Below are positions 54,571-64,000 of a stretch of DNA of 64,000 nt, in pieces (position 1 is the stretch's first letter; every line of letters begins with the position of its first letter). The DNA lies in the NCBI GenBank assembly GCA_003214815.1, contig QCLE01000002.1, positions 1-64,000 on the forward strand. The letters run 5' to 3'. Made by a program: the position numbers and the translations under genes. The stretch comes from Prochlorococcus sp. AG-412-J13. GTDB taxonomy: Bacteria > Cyanobacteriota > Cyanobacteriia > PCC-6307 > Cyanobiaceae. Under the pieces are notes generated by a model, which was not told where the DNA came from, made no database searches, and saw nothing but the letters and a program-made list of their open reading frames with translations.

Positions 54571-56178
54571 TTATTTACCATAACCATAAGGTTCTTCAAC
54601 TAATGGAGCTTCTCCTTCCCAATTTTCAATTGGAGGTGGAGAAGATGTTAACCATTCAGGTGTAAGAGCATTCCAAGGGTTATCTCCAGAATCTTTTCCA
54701 TTTCTCACACTAAGGAAAACATTAATTAAAAAAGGAATTGTGCTTATAGCCATCAAAAGAGCCCCAAGGCTACTAATTTGATTAACGAACTGGAATTGAG
54801 GATCATATTCAGCGACTCTTCTCGGCATTCCATTTAAACCGAGCCAATGTTGAGGAGCAAAGCACAAGTTAAATCCAATAAAGGTAATGATAAAATGTAA
54901 AATTCCCAATTTTTCATTTAGCATTTTCCCAGTTACTTTGGGGAACCAATGATATATCGATGAGAAAATAATAAAAACAGTCCCGCCATAAACTATGTAA
55001 TGAAAATGGGCTACAACGAAATAGGTATCATGTACGTGAATATCAAAAGGGACCTGTGCCAAAGCAACTCCTGTAATACCTCCAAAAACAAAATTTATAA
55101 TAAATCCGCAAGAGAATAACATTGCACTATTGATTGAAATTTTACCTCCCCATAATGTTGCAACCCAATTGAAAAATTTTATCCCTGTGGGAACAGCAAT
55201 AAATGCTGTCGCGATAGTAAAGAACAATCTCATCCAAGGAGGCGTTCCACTAGTAAACATGTGATGAGCCCAAACAACTAAACCTAAAACAACTATCCCC
55301 ATTATTGAAAAAACCATTGTTGTATATCCAAAAAGTGGTTTTCTAGCATGTACAGGAAGTATTTCACTTACTAAACCAAAGGCAGGAAGTACCATAATGT
55401 ATACAGCTGGATGAGAATAAAACCAAAATAAATGCTGATAAACTACGACATTGCCACCTAAAACAGGATTGAAAAAACCTGTTTTAGCGATGATATCGAA
55501 GCTAAGTAGAATTAAAGTGCCTGCTAAAACAGGAGTTGACAAAACAACTAATAGACTTGTCCCAAGCATTGCCCAACAATACATTGGCAATTGCATAAGT
55601 TTTAATCCTGGCCTTCTTAATTTGATAATGGTCGCGATAAAGTTTATTCCACCAAATATAGAACTGCCTCCAAGTAATAGAACGCTAAGAATCCAAATAA
55701 TTTGTCCCGATTGAGGAGTAGTTATGCTCAAAGGAGGATAAGCCGTCCATCCAGCCTGAGCAGCACCCTCAACAAAATAGCTTGCTACCAGCATCAAACC
55801 TGAAGGAGGAATTAACCAAAAAGCTACGGCATTTAATCTTGGGAATGCCATATCTCTCGCACCTACATAAAAAGGAATTAAATAATTTCCAAAAGCACCG
55901 TTTACTACAGGCACTATCCAAAGGAATATCATTATTGTTCCATGCAGGGTTAAAACTTGGTTATAAACATCTCTTGGCATAAAATCAGACATTGGACTAG
56001 CTAGTTCAATTCTTATAGCGCTCGCTAAGGTTCCTCCTATTAAATAGAAAAGAAAACCGCAGACTAAATATTGTATCCCAATTACTTTATGATCAAGGCT
56101 AAAACTAAAGTATCTAAGCCAGCCTTTAGGTTGAAGGCTTTCATTATTAGTTTTTTGTGGATCAATTGATATTGTCAT
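54571..56178 (-). CDS. ctaD: Cytochrome c oxidase subunit I (A2 type)
   Basis: Catalytic heme a/a3-CuB subunit, 535 residues, twelve helices. Heme/CuB ligands: His in LTLHGTIMIF, the His of YSHPAVYI with its cross-linked Tyr, the HH pair in VWAHHMFTSG, and HVHDTYFVVAHFHYIV with two more. Helix VI reads YSHPAVY: the D-channel Glu of A1 oxidases is replaced and a Tyr-Ser pair precedes the His, the established A2-type signature. It overlaps ctaC by 4 bp. Confidence 0.97.
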   Translation of the reverse strand: MTISIDPQKTNNESLQPKGWLRYFSFSLDHKVIGIQYLVCGFLFYLIGGTLASAIRIELASPMSDFMPRDVYNQVLTLHGTIMIFLWIVPVVNGAFGNYLIPFYVGARDMAFPRLNAVAFWLIPPSGLMLVASYFVEGAAQAGWTAYPPLSITTPQSGQIIWILSVLLLGGSSIFGGINFIATIIKLRRPGLKLMQLPMYCWAMLGTSLLVVLSTPVLAGTLILLSFDIIAKTGFFNPVLGGNVVVYQHLFWFYSHPAVYIMVLPAFGLVSEILPVHARKPLFGYTTMVFSIMGIVVLGLVVWAHHMFTSGTPPWMRLFFTIATAFIAVPTGIKFFNWVATLWGGKISINSAMLFSCGFIINFVFGGITGVALAQVPFDIHVHDTYFVVAHFHYIVYGGTVFIIFSSIYHWFPKVTGKMLNEKLGILHFIITFIGFNLCFAPQHWLGLNGMPRRVAEYDPQFQFVNQISSLGALLMAISTIPFLINVFLSVRNGKDSGDNPWNALTPEWLTSSPPPIENWEGEAPLVEEPYGYGK

Positions 56179-56978
56179 AAATTCACCTCTGGTTTTTTAT
56201 TTTTGTTAAACCATTCTTTGTAATCAGATTCTTCTTCAACAATTATGGAGGCTCTCATTCCTCCATGATATGGACCACATAATTCTGCGCAAATTATCGG
56301 ATATTTTCCTACTTTTGTAGGAGTGAAGTTTAGAATAGTCGGTTGTCCAGGAATAATATCCTGTTTAATTCTGAACTCTGGTACCCAAAAAGCATGAATT
56401 ACATCTTTGGATTCCATTTTCATTGATACTTTTTGATCAACAGGAACATGTAGTTCTCCTGAAATAAAATTGCCTTTGGGATAATTGAATAGAAATGCAA
56501 ATTGCATAGCTGAAACTTCAATTGATAAATTATTTATTGCTATTTCATTATCAGAAGTTTGACTTATTCCAGCCCATATTTTTTCAGTGTTAGAACTCAT
56601 CATTTCGTGGTTATGATTTAGTTCTTTCATCCCTCCCATTCGGTCGTAGATGTTGTAGCTATATAAACCTATTAATAAAACAATTATTGAAGGGATAATT
56701 GTCCATACAATTTCTAAGCTTAAATTTCCCTCTAAAGCTATACCATCGCCTATCTGATCATTTCTTTTCCTAAACTTAAATAAGCTATAAATAACTGCTA
56801 TTGTTATTCCTATAAAAATAATTAATCCAATGATGAAAAGAATTTTAAAAAGTTCATCGTAAATCGGTGCATTAATACTTGCTTCAGCTGGGAGTAAATT
56901 TACATTAAAACCAATCCAAAAAGATATAGCAAAAACGAGGAAAATAATTAGTATTAAATAAATGTTTTTATTTAACAA
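56175..56978 (-). CDS. ctaC: Cytochrome c oxidase subunit II
   Basis: CuA-bearing subunit that accepts electrons from cytochrome c/plastocyanin. Two membrane helices (about 5-25 and 45-67), then a cupredoxin domain with HAFWVPEFRIKQD (CuA His) and ICAELCGPYHGGM (CuA Cys, Cys, His, Met). 267 residues, somewhat short. First gene of ctaCDE; 215 bp separate it from the divergent ctaA. Confidence 0.96.
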   Translation of the reverse strand: MLNKNIYLILIIFLVFAISFWIGFNVNLLPAEASINAPIYDELFKILFIIGLIIFIGITIAVIYSLFKFRKRNDQIGDGIALEGNLSLEIVWTIIPSIIVLLIGLYSYNIYDRMGGMKELNHNHEMMSSNTEKIWAGISQTSDNEIAINNLSIEVSAMQFAFLFNYPKGNFISGELHVPVDQKVSMKMESKDVIHAFWVPEFRIKQDIIPGQPTILNFTPTKVGKYPIICAELCGPYHGGMRASIIVEEESDYKEWFNKNKKPEVNL

Positions 56979-57193
56979 TTGATTTCTAAAAGTTTGTATT
57001 TATATCCTCAAGATATTCAATTTTTTTAATCCTGCATCCTTTGTTAAAAGAAAAACATTTAAATTCACAACTTCTTAAGATTTATGAAATAAAAGGCGTA
57101 TTATTCATAACTTTTTAGTTTTAATTGTCAGGGAAAAAAGATTAAATTAGTAAATTATTTTTTAAATTAAACATATTAATTTTTAATTAATGT

Positions 57194-58168
57194 TTGGTTT
57201 TTGAATCTAATTTATTATGCAAAATAATAGGTTTTATCCATTTGATTAATAACCAATTATATAAATCAAAATATCTGACAATTTTTAAAAGGTTGGGAAG
57301 TCATAGTGTACTCGCACTTATCGCACTAATCGTAATTGGAGGTGCTACGAGAGTCATGGATGCGGGACTTGCCTGTCCAGATTGGCCATTATGTTATGGA
57401 TCTTTTTTGCCATTTAATCATATGAACCTAAGAGTTTTTCTAGAGTGGTTTCATCGTTTAGATGCTTTTCTGATTGGAATATTAATTCTTTTTAAATTTG
57501 CCCTTTCAATTATTTGGAAAAATGAAATTCCAAATTGGTTACCTAAAACTTATTCATTATTACTTTTTCTCGTTATTGTTCAAGGATCTTTTGGAGCTTT
57601 AACAGTAATAAACCTGCTTGATTCATATACTGTTACTGCCCATCTTTTAATAGCTTTTCTACTTCTCATCACAACAATTTCAATAAATCAAAATTTAGAA
57701 AATGACGACATAGAAGAGCCATTAATTTGGTGGAGATTATTATTGTTTTTTCCTCTTTTACTTACTCTGATTCAATCTTTTATTGGAGTAAGGCTTTCAT
57801 CAACCTGGTCAGCACATATTTGCTTATCTTTTAATAAACAATGTCTAATTCTAAATACTCATAAATTATTTGCTTTTCCAATTGCTTTTTCAATTCTATT
57901 GATTATTGCTACTGCAATTTATAAGAAAAGTTTGCTTAATGAAAATTGGAAATATTTCTCAGCACTTATTTTTCTCTTTTTTTCCCAAATTGCTTTGGGT
58001 GTTTTAAGTCTTAAAACAAATTTGAATGAACCTATTTTTATTATCGGTCATGAACTTAACGCCTCTTTATTTATTGCGATATTAACAAAATTAATTTTTA
58101 GAAATCCTTTTACCAAAAAAGGTCTAAACCACTCCCTAAATTCTCAAATGGTTGGTATCAATTCATGA
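57194..58168 (+). CDS. ctaA: Heme A synthase
   Basis: Oxidises heme O to heme A for the aa3 oxidase encoded divergently. Eight hydrophobic helices; conserved [19 protein letters not shown] with the cysteine loop, EWFHRLDAF with a heme ligand His, TAHLLIA and THKLFAF. Start uncertain: TTG at 57194 gives 324 residues, while a TTG at 57242 would give 308 and fits the family N-terminus about as well. Its stop overlaps the ctaB ATG (ATGA at 58165). Confidence 0.93.
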   Translation: MVFESNLLCKIIGFIHLINNQLYKSKYLTIFKRLGSHSVLALIALIVIGGATRVMDAGLACPDWPLCYGSFLPFNHMNLRVFLEWFHRLDAFLIGILILFKFALSIIWKNEIPNWLPKTYSLLLFLVIVQGSFGALTVINLLDSYTVTAHLLIAFLLLITTISINQNLENDDIEEPLIWWRLLLFFPLLLTLIQSFIGVRLSSTWSAHICLSFNKQCLILNTHKLFAFPIAFSILLIIATAIYKKSLLNENWKYFSALIFLFFSQIALGVLSLKTNLNEPIFIIGHELNASLFIAILTKLIFRNPFTKKGLNHSLNSQMVGINS

Positions 58169-59166
58169 ACAGTAGTAACTTAGAAAACTTGAACTATAAA
58201 TCTCCAATTAGGGATGAAGTTGTACCTTCAAGAAAAAGATTAACTTTGCCGCCTTGGCTTGAAGTAGCAAAACCTAGATTAATCCCACTTTTATTGGCAA
58301 CAACTTTGGGAGGAATGGCTTTAACAGAAGAATGGCCTTTGTCTTCGCCGAAACTTATCTGTACTTTAGGAGGAGGCGCTTTAGCAGCAGCAGCAGCAGG
58401 GGCTCTTAATTGCGTGTGGGAAATGGAATTAGATAAGAGGATGATAAGAACTAGCAAAAGAGCCTTGCCAGCAGGAAAGTTATCATCTGAGACTGTATTT
58501 TTAGCTGCTGTATCATGTACTTTGGCAGCTTCGATGCTTTTAGTAAGTGGTGTAAATTATTTGGCTGCGGGTTTAACTCTTCTTGGTTTATTTAGCTACG
58601 TAATTTTATATACAGTTATTTTGAAACCTCGTACAACAAAAAACATTGTTTTCGGAGGAGTTGCTGGTGCAATACCACCCTTGGTTGGTGCATCTGCAGC
58701 CACAGGGCATGTAGGTCTTAGTGGTTGGTGGTTGTTTGGTTTAGTAATGTTATGGACCCCAGCTCATTTTTGGGCACTTGCAATTTTGTTGAAGGATGAT
58801 TACGCATCTGTTGGTATTCCTATGCTCCCTTCTGTTAAAGGATCTGTTTTTACTGCTAAAGCTATTTCTCGTTACGGATGGGCAACAGTTTTAATGAGTA
58901 TTATGGGAGTCTTTGCTTTGCCTGAAGGGGGTCTCTTATACGGAATTATGTTATTGCCATTTAATGGAAGACTTTTGCAATTAATAAATGAATTAAAGAA
59001 ATCTCCTGATGATCTTTCAAGAGCAAAGTCTCTTTTTAGGTGGTCTATTCTCTATATGTTTGGCATTTGTCTTTTGTTATTAATTTCCAGAACCCAACTA
59101 TCCGTAGAATTTGAGCAGCAATCTATGCAAATATTTTTATCTATAGTATCCCTGCTTAGTAATTAA
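58165..59166 (+). CDS. ctaB: Protoheme IX farnesyltransferase (heme O synthase)
   Basis: UbiA-superfamily enzyme attaching a farnesyl chain to heme b. Asp-rich site in [21 protein letters not shown] (conserved N-x3-D-x2-D-type pattern with flanking KRALP), [13 protein letters not shown], and [13 protein letters not shown] in the second loop. 333 residues with multiple membrane helices. Translationally coupled to ctaA. Confidence 0.94.
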   Translation: MNSSNLENLNYKSPIRDEVVPSRKRLTLPPWLEVAKPRLIPLLLATTLGGMALTEEWPLSSPKLICTLGGGALAAAAAGALNCVWEMELDKRMIRTSKRALPAGKLSSETVFLAAVSCTLAASMLLVSGVNYLAAGLTLLGLFSYVILYTVILKPRTTKNIVFGGVAGAIPPLVGASAATGHVGLSGWWLFGLVMLWTPAHFWALAILLKDDYASVGIPMLPSVKGSVFTAKAISRYGWATVLMSIMGVFALPEGGLLYGIMLLPFNGRLLQLINELKKSPDDLSRAKSLFRWSILYMFGICLLLLISRTQLSVEFEQQSMQIFLSIVSLLSN

Positions 59167-59202
59167 ATTAGATGTAAAATGTTTTTTAAGTAAATAGTAA
59201 GT

Positions 59203-60222
59203 TTGATGAATTATATAAAAGTTAAAGGGCTCTCAAAATCTTATTCAGATATCAATGCATTAAAAAATTTATCGATGGAAATTGAAGCTGGCAAATTATT
59301 CGGAATACTAGGTCCAAATGGTGCTGGCAAATCAACACTAATAAAAATACTCGCTACTTTAATAGAGCCTGATAGTGGAGAAGTTTTTATAAATAATATT
59401 AATCTCATAAAAAATTCAAGGAAAATTAGAGAATTAATTGGTTATGTTGCCCAAGACATTTCACTTGATAAAATATTAACTGGACGAGAGCTTTTGGATT
59501 TTCAATCAGATTTATATCACATCAACAAAAACAAAAAATTTGAAAGGATAAAGAAATTAATAGATCAATTAGAAATGAATGATTGGATTGATCGTAAGTG
59601 CGGAACTTATTCAGGGGGAATGAAAAGAAGAATAGATCTGGCAGCTGGACTTTTACATTTGCCCCAAGTATTAATTTTGGATGAACCTACAGTTGGTTTA
59701 GATATTGAAAGTAGAAATATTATATGGCAACTTTTGAAAGATTTGAGAAATAATGGAATGACCATTATTTTAAGCAGTCACTATCTTGACGAAATAGATA
59801 AATTGGCAGACAGATTAGTGATAATTGATGATGGAAGAGTAATAGCACAAGGGACTCCTGCAGAGCTCAAAAATAAATTAGGAGGAGATAGAGTAACTTT
59901 GAAAGTAAGAGAATTTAGTAATCAGGAAGAAGCAAAAAATATATGTCAAATTTTATCTTCAATAGATGGAATTAGTCAGATTATCATAAATGAAGCTCAA
60001 GGTTTCTCGATAAATTTTGTAGCAGATAAGGAAAAAGATTTACTTACGAAGCTAAAAGTGGAATTGTCCTTCTCAAAATTTGAAATTTTTTCTCTTACCC
60101 AAAGTCAGCCAAGCTTGGATGATGTATATCTTCAGGCAACTGGGAAAACATTATTGGATGCTGAAATTTCTATGGCAGGGAAAAGAGACTTAAAAAAAGA
60201 ATCAAAGCAATCCATGCGATAA
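59203..60222 (+). CDS. DrrA-type ABC transporter ATP-binding protein
   Basis: A 339-residue ATPase. Walker A GPNGAGKST (about 38-46), Q-loop YVAQD, signature YSGGMKRRIDLA, Walker B LILDEPTVGLD and H-loop SSHYLDE are complete. The C-terminal regulatory extension is typical of drug/lipid exporters (DrrA). The permease follows after 48 bp. It is 36 bp after ctaB on the same strand, so the pair probably shares that transcript. Confidence 0.9.
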   Translation: MMNYIKVKGLSKSYSDINALKNLSMEIEAGKLFGILGPNGAGKSTLIKILATLIEPDSGEVFINNINLIKNSRKIRELIGYVAQDISLDKILTGRELLDFQSDLYHINKNKKFERIKKLIDQLEMNDWIDRKCGTYSGGMKRRIDLAAGLLHLPQVLILDEPTVGLDIESRNIIWQLLKDLRNNGMTIILSSHYLDEIDKLADRLVIIDDGRVIAQGTPAELKNKLGGDRVTLKVREFSNQEEAKNICQILSSIDGISQIIINEAQGFSINFVADKEKDLLTKLKVELSFSKFEIFSLTQSQPSLDDVYLQATGKTLLDAEISMAGKRDLKKESKQSMR

Positions 60223-60270
60223 AAAAACTTTTGGTTAACTAACTATAATGAATAATAATTACTGCTAATT

Positions 60271-61095
60271 ATGGAATTACAACAGTATAATTTATTTTTT
60301 TTATATCAAGAAACATTTGCCTTGACAAAGAGATTATTTATTCAATTAAAAAGAAGACCATCAACTCTTTTAGCAGGAATATTACAACCCATAATTTGGC
60401 TTTTTTTATTTGGGGCATTATTCTCTAAAGCTCCTGAAGGTTTTTTACCAGGAGTTGATTCTTATGGGAATTTTTTAGGAGCAGGACTTATTGTTTTTAC
60501 TGCTTTTAGCGGAGCTCTAAACTCTGGTCTTCCTTTAATGTTTGATAGAGAGTTTGGATTTCTTAATAGATTACTTGTGGCTCCTTTAACCAGTAGATTA
60601 TCTATAGTTTTATCTTCTTTTTTTTACATAACAATCTTGAGCTTTGTTCAGAGTATTGTAATAATGGTTGTTTCATACATTTTGGGTTATGGATGGCCCA
60701 ACTTATATGGTTTAGGAATTGTGTTTACAACACTAATTTTATTAGTTCTTTTTGTGACATCAATAAGTTTATGTTTAGCGTTTGTTTTGCCAGGACATAT
60801 TGAATTAATCGCTCTTATATTTGTAATAAATTTACCTCTTCTCTTTGCAAGTACTGCTTTAGCTCCAATCTCTTTTATGCCAAATTGGCTGGGATGGTTA
60901 GCTTCATTAAATCCATTAACTTTTGCTATTGAACCTATTAGGACTGCCTATACACAAACTATGGATTTAGAATTAGTGGCTTTACATGCCCCATATGGTG
61001 ATTTAACTTGTAAGAGTTGTATTTCAATTTTATTTTCTTTAACAGTTTTTTCCTTGATTATTATAAGGCCTCTGTTAAATAGAAAGTTAAATTAG
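60271..61095 (+). CDS. ABC-2 type permease (DrrB-like)
   Basis: A 274-residue membrane protein with six hydrophobic helices. PSTLLAGILQPIIWLFLFG near the start and NPLTFAIEPIRTAY near the end are the ABC-2 (DrrB) signature. It pairs with the ATPase immediately upstream. Substrate unknown; such exporters move lipids, polysaccharide or drugs. The next small gene starts 7 bp after its stop. Confidence 0.88.
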   Translation: MELQQYNLFFLYQETFALTKRLFIQLKRRPSTLLAGILQPIIWLFLFGALFSKAPEGFLPGVDSYGNFLGAGLIVFTAFSGALNSGLPLMFDREFGFLNRLLVAPLTSRLSIVLSSFFYITILSFVQSIVIMVVSYILGYGWPNLYGLGIVFTTLILLVLFVTSISLCLAFVLPGHIELIALIFVINLPLLFASTALAPISFMPNWLGWLASLNPLTFAIEPIRTAYTQTMDLELVALHAPYGDLTCKSCISILFSLTVFSLIIIRPLLNRKLN

Positions 61096-61102
61096 AAATT
61101 TT

Positions 61103-61525
61103 ATGCTTTTAAAAAATCATTTAATAGAAGTTTTTAAACAAGCCTCTTTAGAAAATAATTTTTTGCTTAAAGAAAATGTTGTTCTTAAGTGGGTCCATAG
61201 ATTTGGGATTGATTCATTAAATGATTTATTAATCCATAGTTCACTACAAAAAGAAAATCAGCGTCAAGAAGAAAATCAAGAACAGATATATTTAATTGAT
61301 GAAATGCATCAAGAACAGATTAAACTTGAATTATTAAAAACTTTTGAAAATATTGAAGAAACAAAGTGGGAATCAAATGGTATGGAAACTGCTAGCAGTA
61401 ATGGAATATCTAGCAAAAATAAAAATTCTAATAAAATAAATCAATTTACTGAAACCCCAAAATTACCCCTACCTTATATTAAAAATTTAAGAAAGTGGAT
61501 TAACAACAATAAAAAAGCTAGTTAG
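61103..61525 (+). CDS. Hypothetical protein, 140 residues
   Basis: A soluble, Gln/Glu/Asn-rich protein I do not recognise by name. The first 45 residues look ordered and helical (EVFKQASLENNFLLKENVVL, WVHRFGIDSLNDLL); the middle (KENQRQEENQEQIYLIDEM) is predicted coiled; about 90-120 is low complexity (Ser/Asn); the end LPYIKNLRKWINNNKKAS is conserved-looking. It follows the exporter pair by 7 bp and ends inside a hairpin shared with groEL. Confidence 0.6.
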   Translation: MLLKNHLIEVFKQASLENNFLLKENVVLKWVHRFGIDSLNDLLIHSSLQKENQRQEENQEQIYLIDEMHQEQIKLELLKTFENIEETKWESNGMETASSNGISSKNKNSNKINQFTETPKLPLPYIKNLRKWINNNKKAS

Positions 61526-61530
61526 CTTTT
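61513..61530. terminator. Weak bidirectional hairpin over two converging stop codons
   Basis: AAAAGCT (61513-61519), AGTT loop, AGCTTTT (61524-61530): seven pairs, four terminal T on either strand. It covers the stop of the plus-strand gene and reaches the first bases of the groEL stop. It is the only terminator-like structure between the two converging genes. Confidence 0.5.
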
Positions 61531-63250
61531 ACATCATACCAGGCATTCCCATGCCACCCATTCCTGGCATTCCCATGCCACCCATTCCTGGCATTCCCAT
61601 GCCACCCATTCCAGGCATTCCCATGCCACCCATTCCTCCCATTGGATCTCCACCTGGTCCTCCAGGAGATGCAGCTTCAGGTTCTGGAATGTCGGCCATC
61701 GCAACTTCTGTTGTTAGGAGCATAGCTGCAATAGATACTGAATCTTGAAGAGCTAATCTTATTACTTTGGTTGGATCTAATATTCCTGAATCTTTTAAAT
61801 CCTCATATTTTCCTGAATTAGCATTAAAGCCTTTGTTAAGTCTTTTAATTTCAGCGACAACTACATCTCCATTAAAACCAGCATTTTTTGCTATTTGTTT
61901 GGTAGGTTCCAAAAGGGCTTCTTTAACTATATTTATTCCTGTTTTTAAATCATCTGAAGATGTTTCACTTAAATTTAAAAGGTCATCAGATATTTCAATT
62001 AAAGTTTGTCCTCCTCCAGAAACAACACCCTCTTCAATAGCAGCTTTTGTAGCATTAAGGGAATCTTCGATTCTCAACTTTTTATACTTCATCTCTGTTT
62101 CTGTAGCAGCTCCTACTTTGATAAGAGCTACTCCTCCGGCTAGTTTAGCTATCCTTTCATTGATTTTATCCTGATCATACTCAGATTCAGTTATATTTAC
62201 TTCTCTCTTTAATTTCTCTACTCGCGCTTTAACTAAATCTTTAGTGTCTTCGAAGGCAACAATTGTAGTTTTGTCCTTTGTGATAGTTATTTTTTTTGCT
62301 TTGCCTAAATCATTAATCGATACTTTATCAAGTGTCATAGATTTATCTTCGCTAATTAACTTAGCCCCTGTAAGAATTGCAATATCTTCAAGGGCAGCTT
62401 TTCTTCTTTCACCAAATAATGGAGCTCTTACGGAAGCTACATTTAAAACCCCACTATTCTTATTCAAAACCAGAGTGGTTAAAGCCTCTCCTTCGATATC
62501 TTCAGCAAGAATTAGAAAAGGTGAGCCTGACTTCTGAATTTCTTCAAGTATTGGAACTAGATCAACTAAATTTGAGATTTTTTGATCAGTTATTAATATT
62601 TTAGGGTTTTCAAGTTCACAAACTTGTCTTTCTTGGTCTGTTACGAAATATGGAGAACTATAACCTCTATCAAAAGACATTCCTTCGGTTATATCTAATT
62701 CTGTTTCTAGTGATTGAGATTCTTCAACAGTTATTACACCATCTGAAGTAACAATATCCATTGCTTTAGAAATTATAGATCCAATTTCTTCATCACCTCC
62801 AGCACTAACTGTTGAAACTTTTTGGATATCAGACCCACTTAATGAAATACTTTTGGAACTTAATTTTTCTAAGACAAAAGCTAGGCCTGCCTCCATGCCT
62901 TTTTTTAACTCCATAGGGTTGGCGCCAGAAGCAATATTTTTTAATCCCTCCTGAACCATCTTCTGAGTCAAAATGGTTGCTGTTGTTGTTCCATCACCAG
63001 CAGTCTCTTTTGTCTTGGATGCAACTTGTTCTATTAATTTCGCACCTAAATTAGAAATAGGGTTTTCAATCTCGATCTCTTTAGCAACTGTAGATCCATC
63101 TCTTACTATATCTGGCGAACCAAATTTCTTTTCTATTACAACGTTTTTTGCTTTTGGCCCAATAGTAACCTTTACTGCATTAGCAACGAAATTTACACCT
63201 TTTTCTAACGCTTCTCTTGATTCATTAGAAAAACTTAACTGTTTAGCCAT
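61529..63250 (-). CDS. groEL: Chaperonin GroEL (copy without groES)
   Basis: 60-kDa chaperonin subunit, 573 residues. Seen: [17 protein letters not shown], the ATP-site [11 protein letters not shown] (about 86-96), GDEEIG, and [13 protein letters not shown] in the apical region. The C-terminal tail is a Gly-Met-rich GGMGMPGM repeat, encoded by four identical 24-bp units. No groES is adjacent and no CIRCE (TTAGCACTC-N9-GAGTGCTAA) is visible in the 131 bp upstream. Cyanobacteria usually carry two groEL genes, one with groES; this is presumably the solitary paralogue. Confidence 0.96.
   Translation of the reverse strand: MAKQLSFSNESREALEKGVNFVANAVKVTIGPKAKNVVIEKKFGSPDIVRDGSTVAKEIEIENPISNLGAKLIEQVASKTKETAGDGTTTATILTQKMVQEGLKNIASGANPMELKKGMEAGLAFVLEKLSSKSISLSGSDIQKVSTVSAGGDEEIGSIISKAMDIVTSDGVITVEESQSLETELDITEGMSFDRGYSSPYFVTDQERQVCELENPKILITDQKISNLVDLVPILEEIQKSGSPFLILAEDIEGEALTTLVLNKNSGVLNVASVRAPLFGERRKAALEDIAILTGAKLISEDKSMTLDKVSINDLGKAKKITITKDKTTIVAFEDTKDLVKARVEKLKREVNITESEYDQDKINERIAKLAGGVALIKVGAATETEMKYKKLRIEDSLNATKAAIEEGVVSGGGQTLIEISDDLLNLSETSSDDLKTGINIVKEALLEPTKQIAKNAGFNGDVVVAEIKRLNKGFNANSGKYEDLKDSGILDPTKVIRLALQDSVSIAAMLLTTEVAMADIPEPEAASPGGPGGDPMGGMGGMGMPGMGGMGMPGMGGMGMPGMGGMGMPGMM
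61541..61636 (-). repeat. Four tandem 24-bp repeats encoding the GroEL tail
   Basis: Units 61541-61564, 61565-61588, 61589-61612 and 61613-61636 are identical except for the first base (A or T). Each encodes eight residues of the GGMGMPGM pattern. An in-frame repeat prone to slippage, so copy number may vary among strains. Confidence 0.9.
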
Positions 63251-63381
63251 GTTTATTTGATCTTTAATCTTATTCTAATCTCCCATAGAATCATTTTTAA
63301 GGGATATTTAATTAAGTGGGGAAAGCCGAATTTCTTTTAATGAGACATACAAATTAACTCAAATAAGAGTATCTTTAAGTT

Positions 63382-63561
63382 ATGGAAGAAACAAATAATC
63401 TTATTTTTACTCTTACCGCAATCCTCGCGATTGCTATGACACTAATATACTTTCCTTTAAGATTTTTCTTGACATTAACTGCTAGGAGTCGAAGACTAAA
63501 ACTTTTACAAAAAATTAGAAGGTTAAGAGATGAATTGGGTCAGCCTTATGAAAGTACATAA
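63382..63561 (+). CDS. Small single-pass membrane protein, 59 residues
   Basis: An ATG-initiated ORF between groEL and fabG. It has an acidic N-terminus (MEETNN), one hydrophobic helix (about 7-32, LIFTLTAILAIAMTLIYFPL) and a strongly basic amphipathic C-terminus (ARSRRLKLLQKIRRL, then RDELGQPYEST). The pattern predicts the basic tail on the cytoplasmic side. Family unknown. Its TAA is followed without any gap by the fabG stop on the other strand. Confidence 0.65.
   Translation: MEETNNLIFTLTAILAIAMTLIYFPLRFFLTLTARSRRLKLLQKIRRLRDELGQPYEST

Positions 63562-64000
<439 letters not shown>

Noticed and set aside
57000-57193. Possible ncRNA between ctaC and ctaA
   Set aside because: AT-rich divergent promoter region without a convincing hairpin or ORF.
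61541-61636. Four regularly spaced 24-bp repeats that could suggest a CRISPR array
   Set aside because: They are contiguous without spacers and lie in frame in the groEL coding tail.
61551-61748. Plus-strand ORF rich in Pro-Met-Gly-Ile (MPPIPGIP repeats)
   Set aside because: Antisense shadow of the GroEL Gly-Met tail; no independent signals.
62244-62537. Several 60-140 codon ORFs antisense to groEL, rpsD, der and others
   Set aside because: Composition mirrors the opposite gene and no family features are visible; treated as shadows.
63251-63381. CIRCE operator upstream of groEL
   Set aside because: No TTAGCACTC/GAGTGCTAA dyad could be found in the gap.

Overview
The window is a compact, AT-rich, almost fully coding stretch of bacterial chromosome. 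Gene content points to a marine picocyanobacterium, most likely a high-light-clade Prochlorococcus: chlorophyll synthase chlG, ndhB, a PetP-type (DUF2862) protein, pipX/pipY, menG for phylloquinone, a cyAbrB regulator, LrtA-type hpf, DUF1823, DUF2232, DUF3764, YlqD and DUF4278 proteins, frequent TTG/GTG starts, and many converging genes separated by 0-13 bp. I see no insertion sequence, prophage, CRISPR array or rRNA; two tRNA genes are present.

Layout. 1-1000: two small proteins with an intrinsic terminator between them, then tRNA-Thr and tRNA-Tyr on the minus strand. 1080-8220 (plus): aroQ, miaE, cobI, a DUF1823 gene, der, an EcfT/CbiQ-type membrane protein, pipX-pipY (nitrogen/PLP homeostasis), sepF and proC. 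8216-11505 (minus): hpf-deoC-recO and a GT4 glycosyltransferase. 11550-17371 (plus): lipB, an acyl-ACP/CoA synthetase, ylqD, pdhC, queA. 17374-21769 (minus): rpsD followed by a sulfur amino-acid block (cystathionine gamma-synthase, a second long fungal-STR2-like one, cysK). 21865-24739 (plus): yidD, a glutaredoxin-like gene, murE, an SDR. 24770-27063 (minus): a DUF4278 gene under a probable glutamine-II riboswitch, an arsM-like methyltransferase, a C-DES-like PLP enzyme. 27284-37406 (mostly plus): mqo, lepA, an orphan DppC-type permease, trmH (minus), a DCC/TIGR03643/DUF2256/photolyase cluster, two unlisted small ORFs, rsmB. 37416-45484: petP-chlG-PBP (minus), hisF, menG, a DUF721 gene, birA, an ABC ATPase, ndhB. 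45660-52716: topA, a small lipoprotein, DUF2232, cobT, a Tat-type lipoprotein, an Fe-S aldo/keto reductase. 52829-61525: ribE, cyAbrB, the aa3 oxidase operon ctaCDE (minus) and, divergently, ctaA-ctaB plus an ABC-2 exporter. 61529-64000: a groEL without groES, a 59-residue membrane protein and the C-terminal part of fabG.

How the genes work together. Most entries are core housekeeping. Coherent modules are respiration (ctaCDE facing heme A synthesis ctaBA, with mqo and ndhB elsewhere), chlorophyll and quinone end steps (chlG, menG), nitrogen status sensing (pipXY and a glutamine riboswitch), sulfur amino acids (cysK and two synthases) and UV/light repair (the photolyase cluster). The most interesting signals are the pseudoknotted leader upstream of the DUF4278 gene, the degenerate deoC, the STR2-like synthase, the complete ArsM cysteine set, the photolyase lacking the usual Fe-S cysteine pair, and several strong palindromes in 5' regions of sepF, topA/ndhB and rpsD/metB. 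All names come from reading motifs in the translated sequence; no database search was run.
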